Numbered from the stretch's first letter, positions 18,276 through 25,832 are shown. The stretch is 48,813 nucleotides of DNA from an uncultured Verrucomicrobia subdivision 3 bacterium (GCA_903850425.1 CAINLR010000073.1:1-48813); one strand, 5' to 3'. Translations and numbers: made by a program. Notes: generated by a model not told the origin, from the letters alone.

Positions 18276-19079
18276 ATGTTCAAACAGAAAAATTATTTCG
18301 CGCTGGGCGCGGTGATCTTCGTGGCAGTGCTGATTTTAAGCCTGCCGGCGAGCGCTACGACCCGCCTCAAATTCGCCATCAGCAGCTGGTTTTTACCACT
18401 GTTTGGTCTCGCTGATACCGCGCAACGACTGCCCGCCGACCTCGCCGACACCGTGTTGCCGCGCCGTGAATTGCTGCAACAAATCGCGAAACTTCGCACG
18501 GAAAATCAGCAGCTCAAAGAACAGCAAATTCAGACTGCCGCCATTGCGCGCGAAAACGATCAGCTCCGCACGTCGTTGAACTGGCAGAAACAAGCGCCGT
18601 GGAAATTGAAGCTCGCCAACGTCGTCACCCGCGATCCGGCGAACTGGTGGCGCACGGTGCAGATAGATCTCGGCACGCGCGACGGCCTTCGCGAAAATCT
18701 GCCCATCCTCACCGCCAGCGGATTGGTTGGCCGCATTTCCTCCGTTAAGCAGTCGAGCGCGCAAGTGGTGCTGCTGGGCGATCCGAGTTGCCGCGTTTCC
18801 GCGCTGGTGGAAAATGCCGGGCGCGACACGGGCATTCTGCTGGCCAGCGGCCCGCTCGACACTTCGCTGGTGCAACTGACGTATCTCGCCAGCAGCGCCA
18901 ATTTGAAGTCCGGCCAAAACGTTGTCACTAGCGGACTGGGCGGCATTTTCCCGAAAGGCATTCCGATTGGACAAATCGTGGATGCGCGCTCCGTCGAATA
19001 CGGACTCTACACCGAAGCCCGCGTCAAGTTGAACGCCAGCCTCGGCTCGCTGGAGCAAGTGTGGGTGCTGTTTCCATGA
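18276..19079 (+). CDS. mreC: Rod-shape-determining protein MreC
   Basis: This 267-residue bitopic membrane protein has a short cytoplasmic start (MFKQKNY) and one membrane segment at about residues 8-30. A periplasmic coiled coil follows (RRELLQQIAKLRTENQQL, about 66-105). Then comes the double beta-barrel core with the family motifs VVTRDPANWWRTVQIDLG, GLVGRISSV, VLLGDPSCRVSALVE and VTSGLGGIFPKGIPIGQI. It links MreB to the periplasmic PBP2-RodA synthase. The spacing to mreB is 54 bases and the gap to mreD is 118 bases, the latter holding an unusual inverted heptamer repeat. Confidence 0.95.
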   Translation: MFKQKNYFALGAVIFVAVLILSLPASATTRLKFAISSWFLPLFGLADTAQRLPADLADTVLPRRELLQQIAKLRTENQQLKEQQIQTAAIARENDQLRTSLNWQKQAPWKLKLANVVTRDPANWWRTVQIDLGTRDGLRENLPILTASGLVGRISSVKQSSAQVVLLGDPSCRVSALVENAGRDTGILLASGPLDTSLVQLTYLASSANLKSGQNVVTSGLGGIFPKGIPIGQIVDARSVEYGLYTEARVKLNASLGSLEQVWVLFP

Positions 19080-19088
19080 ACATTCCAA

Positions 19089-19123
19089 AACAACCAACAA
19101 CCAACAACCAACATCCAACATCC
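19089..19123. repeat. Heptanucleotide tandem repeat, left arm (5 units)
   Basis: Five units: AACAACC three times, then AACATCC twice, starting 10 bases after the mreC stop codon. The array is the reverse complement in type of the right-hand array at 19154-19188, so the two can pair in mRNA. Confidence 0.9.
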
Positions 19124-19153
19124 AATGGTCGGATTGCGGGCGACGGTTTCATT

Positions 19154-19188
19154 GGATGTTCAGTGTTCGATGTTGGTTGTTGGATGTT
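19154..19188. repeat. Heptanucleotide tandem repeat, right arm (5 units)
   Basis: Units GGATGTT, CAGTGTT, CGATGTT, GGTTGTT, GGATGTT. These are mostly complements of the left-arm units AACATCC and AACAACC. The inner ends are extended by CCAATG (19122-19127) and CATTGG (19150-19155). The array ends 9 bases before the mreD start, where a ribosome binding site would be expected, and no Shine-Dalgarno sequence is seen there. Confidence 0.88.
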
Positions 19189-19197
19189 CTCATTCGC

Positions 19198-19749
19198 ATG
19201 AATCTCTTTCAAACCAGCTTGATTCTCGCCTTCGCGTTCCTCGCGGTTTTCGCACAGGCCGCGCTGGACGCGCCGCGCCATCTGCTCGGCGCGCAGATTG
19301 ACCTGCTGCCCGGGCTCATGATTTTCACCGCGCTCAATGCCGGCCTGCCCGCCATCGCCTTGCTCGCGGTTTTTGGCGGGCTGTGGCTCGACTCGCTGTC
19401 GGCAAATCCGCTGGGTATCAGCATTCTGCCGCTGCTTGCCATCGGCTGGCCGATTTATCTGCGCCGCGAGCTGATCTTGCGCGACCTGCCCTTCGCGCAG
19501 TTTGTTCTCGGTGCCGGCGCGAGCGCTGCCATGCCGTTGCTGACCGTCTTGATGCTCTTGAGCGGCAGCCAGGAGCCGTTGCTGGGCTGGGGCTCGCTCT
19601 GGCAGTTGGTCGTGATGACCCTCGGCGGAGCCGTCGCCACGCCGCTGGTTTTTGCGCTGATGAATTGGTTCAACCACGCGCTCGGCTATCAGGTGCGGAC
19701 GGAAAGCAGTTTCCGGCTCGACCGCGAAATCAAACGCACGAGAAGATAA
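19198..19749 (+). CDS. mreD: Rod-shape-determining protein MreD
   Basis: This 183-residue polytopic inner-membrane protein has about five hydrophobic segments (for example SLILAFAFLAVFAQAAL, AIALLAVFGGLWLDSL, WQLVVMTLGGAVATPLVF). The FGGLWLDSLSANPLG stretch is typical of MreD. Sequence alone is weakly conserved in this family, so the name depends largely on position between mreC and the PBP2 gene. The ATG at 19198 is preferred over the in-frame ATG at 19156, because the 14 codons between them are repeat DNA. It is followed by PBP2 after 4 bases. Confidence 0.88.
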   Translation: MNLFQTSLILAFAFLAVFAQAALDAPRHLLGAQIDLLPGLMIFTALNAGLPAIALLAVFGGLWLDSLSANPLGISILPLLAIGWPIYLRRELILRDLPFAQFVLGAGASAAMPLLTVLMLLSGSQEPLLGWGSLWQLVVMTLGGAVATPLVFALMNWFNHALGYQVRTESSFRLDREIKRTRR

Positions 19750-19753
19750 AACC

Positions 19754-21784
19754 ATGCTCGTTTTTGACGAACTCAAAAAGAACGACCTCCAGCTCCGCCT
19801 CGTGGCGGTGATGCTGGTGGGCGGGCTTTTGGTTTTGTTCATCGGGCTGTGGTGGGTGCAGGTCGTCTCGGCGCGCGATTATCAATCGCATCTGGAAACG
19901 CAGCAGTTTCGCACCATCCGGCTGCCGGCGGTGCGCGGAAAAATTCTGGATCGCGAGGGCCGCGTGCTGGCGGAAAATCATCCGCGCTATAACTTGAGCC
20001 TTTACCTCGACGACATGCGCGGGCCGTTCGACATGGCGTTTGGCGAATCGTTGAAAGCCGCGCGCGCCCTGCAAAAACAGCGCATCGCGGCGGCGGAGAA
20101 GAAACTGGACCGCTCCCTGACCAAGGCAGAGCGCAAGGCCTTCGCGTTCAAGCCGGAGGAATTGCAGCAGATGCGCGCGGCGGCGCGCATCCGGGTTGCC
20201 AGTGAAATCGTCGCGCAGGTCGGCCAGAAAATGGGCGAGCCCATCACGCTCGACGCCAAGAAATTTGAGCGCGCCTACCAAACGCGGCTGGCGCTGCCGT
20301 ATCCCATCTTGCCCAATTTGAACGCGTCTAACATAGCCCGTTTTCAGGAAAGCTACACCAATGGCCTCGGCGCGGATCTCGAATTGCAGTCCGTCCGGCG
20401 GTATCCGCTCGGCACCACGGCGTCGCACCTGCTCGGCTATTTGCAGCGCGATGACGAGTCGCAGGCGGGCGAGGATCCGGATTTTAATTATCGGCTGCCG
20501 GATTATCGCGGACTCGTCGGCGTCGAAGCCGGCTTCGACGCCGAACTGCGCGGGCACGCCGGCGGCGAGTCGGTGCAGGTGAACAATCTCGGTTACCGCC
20601 AGTCGGAAAACATTTGGAGCCAGCCGGCGCCCGGACAGAACCTGGTGCTGACGATTGATCTGGATCTGCAAACGGCGGCGGAGGCCGCGATGGTGAGGCA
20701 TCAGGGCGCGGAGGCACGCGCGGCGGTGGTGGTGCTGGATGTGCGCAGTGGTGACGTGCTGGCCATGGCTTCCTCGCCCACCGTGAACCCGAACGATTTC
20801 ATCGAAGGGTTTACTCCCGCTGCCATGGCGCGCAAGGATGACGAACGGTTGCGGCCGCAGATCAACCGCGCCACCCATGAAAATTACGCGCCGGGCTCCA
20901 TCTTCAAACCGGTGATTGCGCTGGCCGCATTGGAGAGCGGGCTGAACCCGAGCCGGATTTTCACCGTGCAAGCGGACCCGATGAAGCCCGGGCACAGCTG
21001 CATTTATGTGGGCAAGCGCAAAATCGAGGACACGGTGCTCCCCGGCGAATACGACCTGCGCCGCGCGATCATGCGTTCCAGCAATTCCTATTTCATCACC
21101 AACGGCCTGCTCACAGGCATTGATAAAATTATCGCGCTCGCGGAAAAATTTCACTTCGGCGATCTGGCCGGATTGCCCACGCGGCAGGAAACAAAGGGCG
21201 ATCTGCCGAGCTTGAAGCGCATCCATTCCGGCTGGCGTGAAGGCGACACGGCCAATGTGTGCATCGGCCAGGGGGAAGTCTCCGTAACCCCCTTGCAGAT
21301 GGCGGTGGCCTATGCGGCGCTTGCCAACGGCGGCAAAGTGCTCAAGCCGCGCCTGGTCGCCCGGGTGGGGCCGCAGGACGCTTCCCTCGGACAAACGGCC
21401 ACGAATTTCCCGGCGGGTGTGATTCGGGATCAGCTCGGCGTGAGCCTGCGCAGCCTGGGGATCTTATACAACGCGATGCTCGCCGAGACCGAAGACCCCG
21501 AAGGCACGGGCCATCCCGCCGTGGTTCCGGGGCTCCGGATTTGCGGCAAGACCGGCACGGCGCAAGTGCAAGACGCGGCCAACCGGCTGACCGGCTATAA
21601 TTATTGGTTTGCGTCCTTCGCGCCCTTTGAAAACCCGCGTTTTGCCGTCGTCGTGATGGTGCAGATGGATTTGCCGGCCAGCGGTTCAGGCGGAAAAACC
21701 TGCGCGCCGATTGCCCATGATATTTACGAAGCCATTTTGAAAAAACAAATCGCGGCCACGCGGACGCTCGCCACGCTGAAATAA
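19754..21784 (+). CDS. mrdA: Penicillin-binding protein 2 (elongation-specific transpeptidase)
   Basis: This 676-residue class B PBP cross-links peptidoglycan during elongation together with RodA. It has an N-terminal membrane anchor at about residues 14-36 (MLVGGLLVLFIGLWWVQVV). Next is a PBP dimerisation domain with RTIRLPAVRGKILDREGRVL. The transpeptidase domain carries YAPGSIFKP with the active Ser382, the SSNSYF motif near 450, and CGKTGTAQ with Lys599. An Ala/Lys-rich insertion (about 97-145) enlarges the dimerisation domain. The length is at the upper end of the family (about 600-700). It lies 4 bases after mreD and 3 bases before rodA, so co-translation is likely. Confidence 0.95.
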   Translation: MLVFDELKKNDLQLRLVAVMLVGGLLVLFIGLWWVQVVSARDYQSHLETQQFRTIRLPAVRGKILDREGRVLAENHPRYNLSLYLDDMRGPFDMAFGESLKAARALQKQRIAAAEKKLDRSLTKAERKAFAFKPEELQQMRAAARIRVASEIVAQVGQKMGEPITLDAKKFERAYQTRLALPYPILPNLNASNIARFQESYTNGLGADLELQSVRRYPLGTTASHLLGYLQRDDESQAGEDPDFNYRLPDYRGLVGVEAGFDAELRGHAGGESVQVNNLGYRQSENIWSQPAPGQNLVLTIDLDLQTAAEAAMVRHQGAEARAAVVVLDVRSGDVLAMASSPTVNPNDFIEGFTPAAMARKDDERLRPQINRATHENYAPGSIFKPVIALAALESGLNPSRIFTVQADPMKPGHSCIYVGKRKIEDTVLPGEYDLRRAIMRSSNSYFITNGLLTGIDKIIALAEKFHFGDLAGLPTRQETKGDLPSLKRIHSGWREGDTANVCIGQGEVSVTPLQMAVAYAALANGGKVLKPRLVARVGPQDASLGQTATNFPAGVIRDQLGVSLRSLGILYNAMLAETEDPEGTGHPAVVPGLRICGKTGTAQVQDAANRLTGYNYWFASFAPFENPRFAVVVMVQMDLPASGSGGKTCAPIAHDIYEAILKKQIAATRTLATLK

Positions 21785-21787
21785 AAA

Positions 21788-22996
21788 ATGTTCACTCCCG
21801 TTCCCAGAGAGAAGTTCGACAAGCTGCAGCTCGCAGCCTTGGCCGGATTGATGTGTCTGGGCGCGGCGTTCGTGTTCAGCGCGACGATGGTCAGTCCCGT
21901 CGAGATCGACAAAGCCTGGTTCGCCCAGACCTGGTTCCGGCAGGTCGTCTGGTATGGGCTTGGCACCGGCGTGGCGGCGGCGTTGTGCGTGCTGGATTAT
22001 CACACGCTGGCGCGCTGGTCGTTCGTGGCGTATTGGGCGGCGATCCTCTGCCTGGTGGCGGTGCTCATCCCGCACATCGGCTCGATGCGGTTCGGCGCGC
22101 GGCGCTGGATTGATCTGGGCTTCTTCCAGTTTCAACCGAGTGAATTTGCCAAGTTGGCCTTCATCCTCGCGGGCGCAAATTTCCTGAGCCGGCCGGTGGA
22201 TGAGCTGAAACAGATGGGGGTTTTCTGGCAAGGCATCGGTTTGATGATGCTGCCGTTCGTCTTGATTTTGAAGGAGCCGGACCTGGGCTCGGCGCTGGTG
22301 TTGCTGCCCACGGGACTGGTGATGATGTTCGCCGCCGGCACGCCGAAAAAATATCTGCTCCGGCTGGTCGGCGGCGTGGGCCTGCTCGCGGTCTTGTTTT
22401 TATCCAGCATTTTGTTTGCGCCGGAAGGCTGGCGGGTGCCGATCGAGCCGTATCAGCGCAACCGCCTGCTGATTTATTTTGGACGGGATTACACCCACTT
22501 TGCTCCGCTGAACGCCACTCCGGCGGAGCTGCAACGCCTCCAACAACGCCAACTGGACGACGCTTACAACGTCCGCCAAGCGTTGATTTCCGTCGGCTCC
22601 GGTGGGCTGATGGGCAAAGGCTGGCGGCAGGGAACCCAGAATGCTCTGGGCTATCTGCCGCGCGCAGTGGCACACAACGACTTCATTTTCTCGGTGATTG
22701 CCGAGGAGGAAGGCTTCGTTGGCAGCGTGTTAATACTCGCGCTGTATGCGGTGGTTCTCTTCACCGGACTGAGAATCGCCGGCTCGGCGCGCGACCGCCT
22801 GGGCAAACTCGTGGCGGTGGGCGTTGTGACGCTCCTCTTCAGCCACGTTTTCATCAACATCGGAATGAACATTCGCATCATGCCCGTGACGGGTGTGCCA
22901 CTGCCGCTGCTATCGTATGGCGGATCTTCAGTGCTCGGCTCGTTGATCGCCGTGGGCTTGATGCAAAACATATACATCCATCGTAGAGGATACTAA
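21788..22996 (+). CDS. rodA: Rod-shape SEDS glycosyltransferase RodA
   Basis: This 402-residue SEDS-family protein polymerises lipid II into glycan strands together with PBP2. It has about ten hydrophobic segments. Family motifs include SMRFGARRWIDLGFFQFQPS (lipid-facing loop), KEPDLGSALVLLPTG, GTQNALGYLPRAVAHNDFIF, SVIAEEEGFVGS and GVPLPLLSYGGSS near the C-terminus. The length is slightly above E. coli RodA (370), due to an extra stretch around residues 225-265. It is separated from PBP2 by 3 bases and from the RNase gene by 2 bases. Confidence 0.95.
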   Translation: MFTPVPREKFDKLQLAALAGLMCLGAAFVFSATMVSPVEIDKAWFAQTWFRQVVWYGLGTGVAAALCVLDYHTLARWSFVAYWAAILCLVAVLIPHIGSMRFGARRWIDLGFFQFQPSEFAKLAFILAGANFLSRPVDELKQMGVFWQGIGLMMLPFVLILKEPDLGSALVLLPTGLVMMFAAGTPKKYLLRLVGGVGLLAVLFLSSILFAPEGWRVPIEPYQRNRLLIYFGRDYTHFAPLNATPAELQRLQQRQLDDAYNVRQALISVGSGGLMGKGWRQGTQNALGYLPRAVAHNDFIFSVIAEEEGFVGSVLILALYAVVLFTGLRIAGSARDRLGKLVAVGVVTLLFSHVFINIGMNIRIMPVTGVPLPLLSYGGSSVLGSLIAVGLMQNIYIHRRGY

Positions 22997-22998
22997 AC

Positions 22999-24963
22999 AT
23001 GAGCAATAATAACTTCTCCCGGCGCCGCCGTGGAATGCGTTTCAAACCCAAAGGCGGTTTGAGCCCCGCTCAACAAAAACCCGATCGTGAAGCCATTGAG
23101 GCCCGCGCGGACGTGGTGACCGAACAGGGCGGTTCGGACCGGCTGTTCGAGAAACGCCACCAGCAGGAAATCGAACGCGCCGAGAATATCGCGGCCGGCT
23201 TGCCGCCCGAAGGCAAAGTCGAAACGCCCGCCGACGAGCAATCGCCGGCACAGGCGCACACGCACGAAACGCCGCCCGCGCAAGCCGCGCCCGTCGAAGA
23301 AAAAAAATTCGAGCCGGTGAAATTCGTCGAGCCGCCGAAAGGGTTGATCGAGACCATCACCACCGCCGCGACGAACATCTACAAAAAAGTTCAGCGTTTG
23401 ATTCGTCCGGAAAAGAAAGTCTGCAAGGAGGTCATCATCAATGCCGAAACGCTCGAAACGCGCGTCGCGGTTTTGGAGGACGGCAAACTGGAAGAGTTCA
23501 ACATCGAACGCACCACCGAGGAACGCCTCGTCGGCAGCATCTTCAAGGGCAAGGTCCGCAACCTCGAGGACGGCCTCAAGGCTGCGTTCGTGGACATCGG
23601 GTTCGAGAAGAATGCGTTCCTGCATTACTGGGACATCGTGCCCAACCAGTTTGACAGTGGCGTGGAAATCGTGGAACGCGAAGGCCGCCGGCCGTCACGC
23701 CCGAAGATCACGCAGCGCGACATCCCGCGCCTCTACTCGCCCGGCACGGACATCATTGTGCAGGTCACCAAAGGCCCGATCGGCACCAAAGGCCCGCGCG
23801 TCACCACCAACGTCGTGCTGCCCGGACGTTTCCTCGTCCTGTTGCCGAACTCCGACCAGTCCGGTATTTCGCGCAAGATCGAGAACATTGAGGAGCGCAA
23901 GCGCCTCAAGAAAATCCTGCGCGAACTCGCCATTCCCGAAAGCATGGGCGTCATCATGCGCACCGCCGGCGAGAACCAGCAGAAACGTTACTTCGTGCGC
24001 GACCTCGCGTTGCTGCTCGAAGAATGGAACGGCATTTCCGAGCGCATCAAGAAACAGCCCATGGCCACCTGCGTGTTCCAAGAGCCGGACCTGATCGAAC
24101 GCACCGTGCGTGATTTTCTCACGGAAGATGTCGAACGCATTGTGGTGGACAGCCTCAAAGCCCATGACCGCATGCGCGAGATGATCTCGAAAATCTCGCC
24201 CTTCTCGGCGAAAAAGATTCGTTGCTACACCGAAGCGCAACCCGTGTTCGACCGCTTCAACATCAGCAAGCAATTGGAGAACACCTTCTCCCGCCAGGTG
24301 AATTTGAAGGGCGGCGGCTGCATCGTCATTGATGAAACCGAGGCGCTCGTGGCCATTGACGTGAACACCGGCCGGCATAAAGGCGGCAAGGATCAGGAAG
24401 CGCTCATCCTCAAGGTCAACCTCGAAGCCGCCGAGGAAATCACCCGCCAGTTGCGCCTCCGCAACATGGGCGGCCTCATCGTGCTCGACTTCATTGACAT
24501 GAAAGGCGGGCGCGACCGTCAGCAGGTCTATAACCGCGTTCGCGACGGTTTGCGCCGCGACAAGGCCAAGACCCACATCCTGCCCATCTCGCAGCTCGGC
24601 CTCATGGAGATGACGCGCCAGCGCCACAGCGAGAGCGTCCGTTCCGCCGCCTATGACGACTGTCCGTATTGCAAAGGCCGTGGCAAAGTGAAGAACGTCG
24701 TCACCATGAGCGTGGAGATCCAGCGCAAGCTCCAGGAAATCCTGAAGAAACGCACGCGCGACGAGAACGACTTCCAGCTCCGCATCGTCGTCAATCCGAC
24801 CGTGCTGGACCGGCTCCGCACCGAAGACGAAAAGCATCTCATCGAGATGGAAAAGCGCTACTTCGGCAAGTTGTCCTTCCGGGCCGACACCGGCATGCAC
24901 GCCGAACAGTTCAAGATCGTGAACGTGGAAACGAACGCAGAACTCGTCAGCGTCGGCGCGTAA
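22999..24963 (+). CDS. rng: Ribonuclease E/G family endoribonuclease
   Basis: This 654-residue single-strand endoribonuclease acts in mRNA decay and rRNA processing. The catalytic core starts near residue 145 (EVIINAETLETRVAVLEDG). An S1-like region follows (GSIFKGKVRNLEDGLKAAFV). The DNase-I-like metal site has Asp454 (IDVNTGRHKGG) and Asp497 (VLDFIDM), 43 residues apart as in E. coli RNase E Asp303/Asp346. The Zn-link is CPYC (Cys555/Cys558), 58 residues on, again as in RNase E. The first ~145 residues are a charged, probably disordered extension unusual for RNase G. There is no long C-terminal scaffold. A Shine-Dalgarno-like AGAGGA precedes the ATG. An intrinsic terminator follows. The 3' end is duplicated about 800 bases downstream. 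Confidence 0.93.
   Translation: MSNNNFSRRRRGMRFKPKGGLSPAQQKPDREAIEARADVVTEQGGSDRLFEKRHQQEIERAENIAAGLPPEGKVETPADEQSPAQAHTHETPPAQAAPVEEKKFEPVKFVEPPKGLIETITTAATNIYKKVQRLIRPEKKVCKEVIINAETLETRVAVLEDGKLEEFNIERTTEERLVGSIFKGKVRNLEDGLKAAFVDIGFEKNAFLHYWDIVPNQFDSGVEIVEREGRRPSRPKITQRDIPRLYSPGTDIIVQVTKGPIGTKGPRVTTNVVLPGRFLVLLPNSDQSGISRKIENIEERKRLKKILRELAIPESMGVIMRTAGENQQKRYFVRDLALLLEEWNGISERIKKQPMATCVFQEPDLIERTVRDFLTEDVERIVVDSLKAHDRMREMISKISPFSAKKIRCYTEAQPVFDRFNISKQLENTFSRQVNLKGGGCIVIDETEALVAIDVNTGRHKGGKDQEALILKVNLEAAEEITRQLRLRNMGGLIVLDFIDMKGGRDRQQVYNRVRDGLRRDKAKTHILPISQLGLMEMTRQRHSESVRSAAYDDCPYCKGRGKVKNVVTMSVEIQRKLQEILKKRTRDENDFQLRIVVNPTVLDRLRTEDEKHLIEMEKRYFGKLSFRADTGMHAEQFKIVNVETNAELVSVGA
24901..24963 (+). 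repeat. Left copy of the duplicated RNase E/G gene end
   Basis: The last 63 bases of the RNase E/G gene match 25698-25760 at 59 of 63 positions. The differences are single bases, mostly at codon third positions or conservative, and the stop codon is TAA here and TGA in the other copy. The two copies are in direct orientation. Confidence 0.92.
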
Positions 24964-24999
24964 GCGATTGATTCAAAACTCGGATCAAAGTTCCACAAA

Positions 25000-25030
25000 C
25001 CGCCCGGCAAGTAATTGCCGGGCGGTTTTA
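25000..25030 (+). terminator. Intrinsic terminator of the mre-rng operon
   Basis: CCGCCCGGCAA (25000-25010) pairs with TTGCCGGGCGG (25015-25025) around the loop GTAA. TTTTA follows directly. The perfect 11-bp stem 36 bases after the RNase E/G stop codon makes this a strong Rho-independent terminator. Confidence 0.9.
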
Positions 25031-25077
25031 TCTTTTCGCATCAACACTTTGGCTGGTAGATCAGCGGCGCGAGATGC

Positions 25078-25308
25078 TTTGAATACGAATAACTCCTATT
25101 GCCGTAATAACAAATCATGTGGAGTTACCGATTAAGCATCTTAACGCATGAAGTAATTCTCTTAGCTTACCGGTTCCTTCTTTTGACGTATTATTTAATT
25201 ATATTAACGTAATGTTTAATTGTCTTGACGTATTGATACCTCCGTTACACATAACGCTTACTCCTCTTGGAGTAATGAGTATTCCTCTAAACGTAGCCTT
25301 CATTTCGC
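25078..25308. repeat. Array of eleven degenerate 21-bp units in an AT-rich gap
   Basis: Units start at 25078, 25099, 25120, 25141, 25162, 25183, 25204, 25225, 25246, 25267 and 25288, without any insertion or deletion. Within the unit, position 1 is T and position 8 is A in 11 of 11, position 7 is T in 10 of 11, position 17 is T in 10 of 11 and position 18 is a pyrimidine in 11 of 11. The core consensus is TTrACGTA at positions 1-8. Three central units (25183, 25204, 25225) are the most alike. The base composition is far below the GC of the flanks. In one plus frame each unit encodes a heptad of the type (N/D)V-x-x-x-P-L, but two in-frame TGA codons interrupt it (25080, 25149). It may be an operator or curved-DNA array, or a decayed heptapeptide-repeat gene. 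Confidence 0.75.
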
Positions 25309-25310
25309 TG

Positions 25311-25338
25311 TTGACACGGATTCCTGCGGAAATATGCT
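25311..25338 (+). promoter_or_regulatory. Promoter of the winged-helix gene, probably giving a leaderless mRNA
   Basis: A perfect -35 TTGACA (25311-25316), a 16-base spacer and a -10 TATGCT (25333-25338). The start codon ATG is at 25345, seven bases after the -10, where transcription itself should begin. The mRNA would therefore lack a leader and ribosome binding site. Confidence 0.65.
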
Positions 25339-25344
25339 GTTTCC

Positions 25345-25674
25345 ATGAATCCAGCACCGGAAACCCCCAAAAAAACCGCAACCGAGTCGTCGCTGGCGCT
25401 GCCAGGGCTGGCCAGCGCCTTGTCGCACGTCACCCGTTGGAAAATGCTCAAGGAACTGAGCGGCGGCGAGGCGCGATCCATCGAAGAACTGGCCCAAGCC
25501 GGCGGCTGCCGCTACGAAAATGCCCTCAAGCACCTCGCCATTTTGCGCGCCGCCGGCCTGGTGGTGCAGGGGCGCGGACGGCTTTATCAGATTCCCCCGA
25601 AGCATTTGACGTCGCCAGGCGAGCCGGTGGTGGATTACGGCCATTGCCTGCTGCGGCTCCACGCCGTCGAATAG
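25345..25674 (+). CDS. Small winged helix-turn-helix transcriptional regulator (ArsR-like)
   Basis: This 109-residue protein is a single winged-helix domain. LASALSHVTRWKMLKELSGG is the first helix pair, ARSIEELAQAGGCRYENALK and HLAILRAAGLVVQGRGRLYQ are recognition helix and wing, and the tail is PPKHLTSPGEPVVDYGHCLL. The fold and length fit ArsR-type regulators. The ArsR metal site (ELCVC) is absent, so a metal-independent ligand or none is expected. It stands between the 21-bp array and the second copy of the RNase E/G gene end, in a segment that looks inserted. Autoregulation through the array is a natural guess but unproved. Confidence 0.85.
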   Translation: MNPAPETPKKTATESSLALPGLASALSHVTRWKMLKELSGGEARSIEELAQAGGCRYENALKHLAILRAAGLVVQGRGRLYQIPPKHLTSPGEPVVDYGHCLLRLHAVE

Positions 25675-25697
25675 CGGCACCATCGCCCGATCAGCAG

Positions 25698-25760
25698 GCC
25701 GAACGGTTCAAGCTCGTGAACGTGGAGACGAACGCAGAACTCGTCAGCGTCGGCGCGTGA
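25698..25760 (+). pseudogene. Displaced second copy of the RNase E/G gene end
   Basis: The segment encodes AERFKLVNVETNAELVSVGA and a TGA stop. It is the same as the RNase E/G C-terminus (AEQFKIVNVETNAELVSVGA) except for two residues. It has no start of its own and follows the winged-helix stop codon by 23 bases. It is followed by its own terminator, as the intact gene is. Confidence 0.85.
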
Positions 25761-25778
25761 AGTAAATCGGCAATCACC

Positions 25779-25810
25779 AAACGCCCCGCTAGAAATTGCG
25801 GGGCGTTTTT
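25779..25810 (+). terminator. Intrinsic terminator after the displaced RNase E/G end
   Basis: CGCCCCGC (25782-25789) pairs with GCGGGGCG (25798-25805) around an 8-base loop, preceded by AAA and followed by TTTTT. It would end the winged-helix transcript and, read the other way, the facing lipoprotein gene that stops at 25833. Confidence 0.88.
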
Positions 25811-25832
25811 ATTTTTGGAAAGTGATTGTGCG

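Noticed and set aside
25246-25266. Possible CRISPR-like or iteron nature of the 21-bp array
   Set aside because: There are no identical repeats separated by unique spacers, no cas genes, and no replication gene; the units are contiguous and degenerate.
25199-25381. Minus-strand frame with heptad-like peptide across the 21-bp array (GILITPRGVSVM)
   Set aside because: The periodic look follows from the DNA repeat. The frame overlaps the winged-helix gene start, covers only part of the array and has stops further on.
25212-25760. Plus-strand frame of 182 codons running from the array to the second rng end
   Set aside because: It crosses the well-supported winged-helix gene in another frame; only its last 21 codons are meaningful, as a relic of the rng end.
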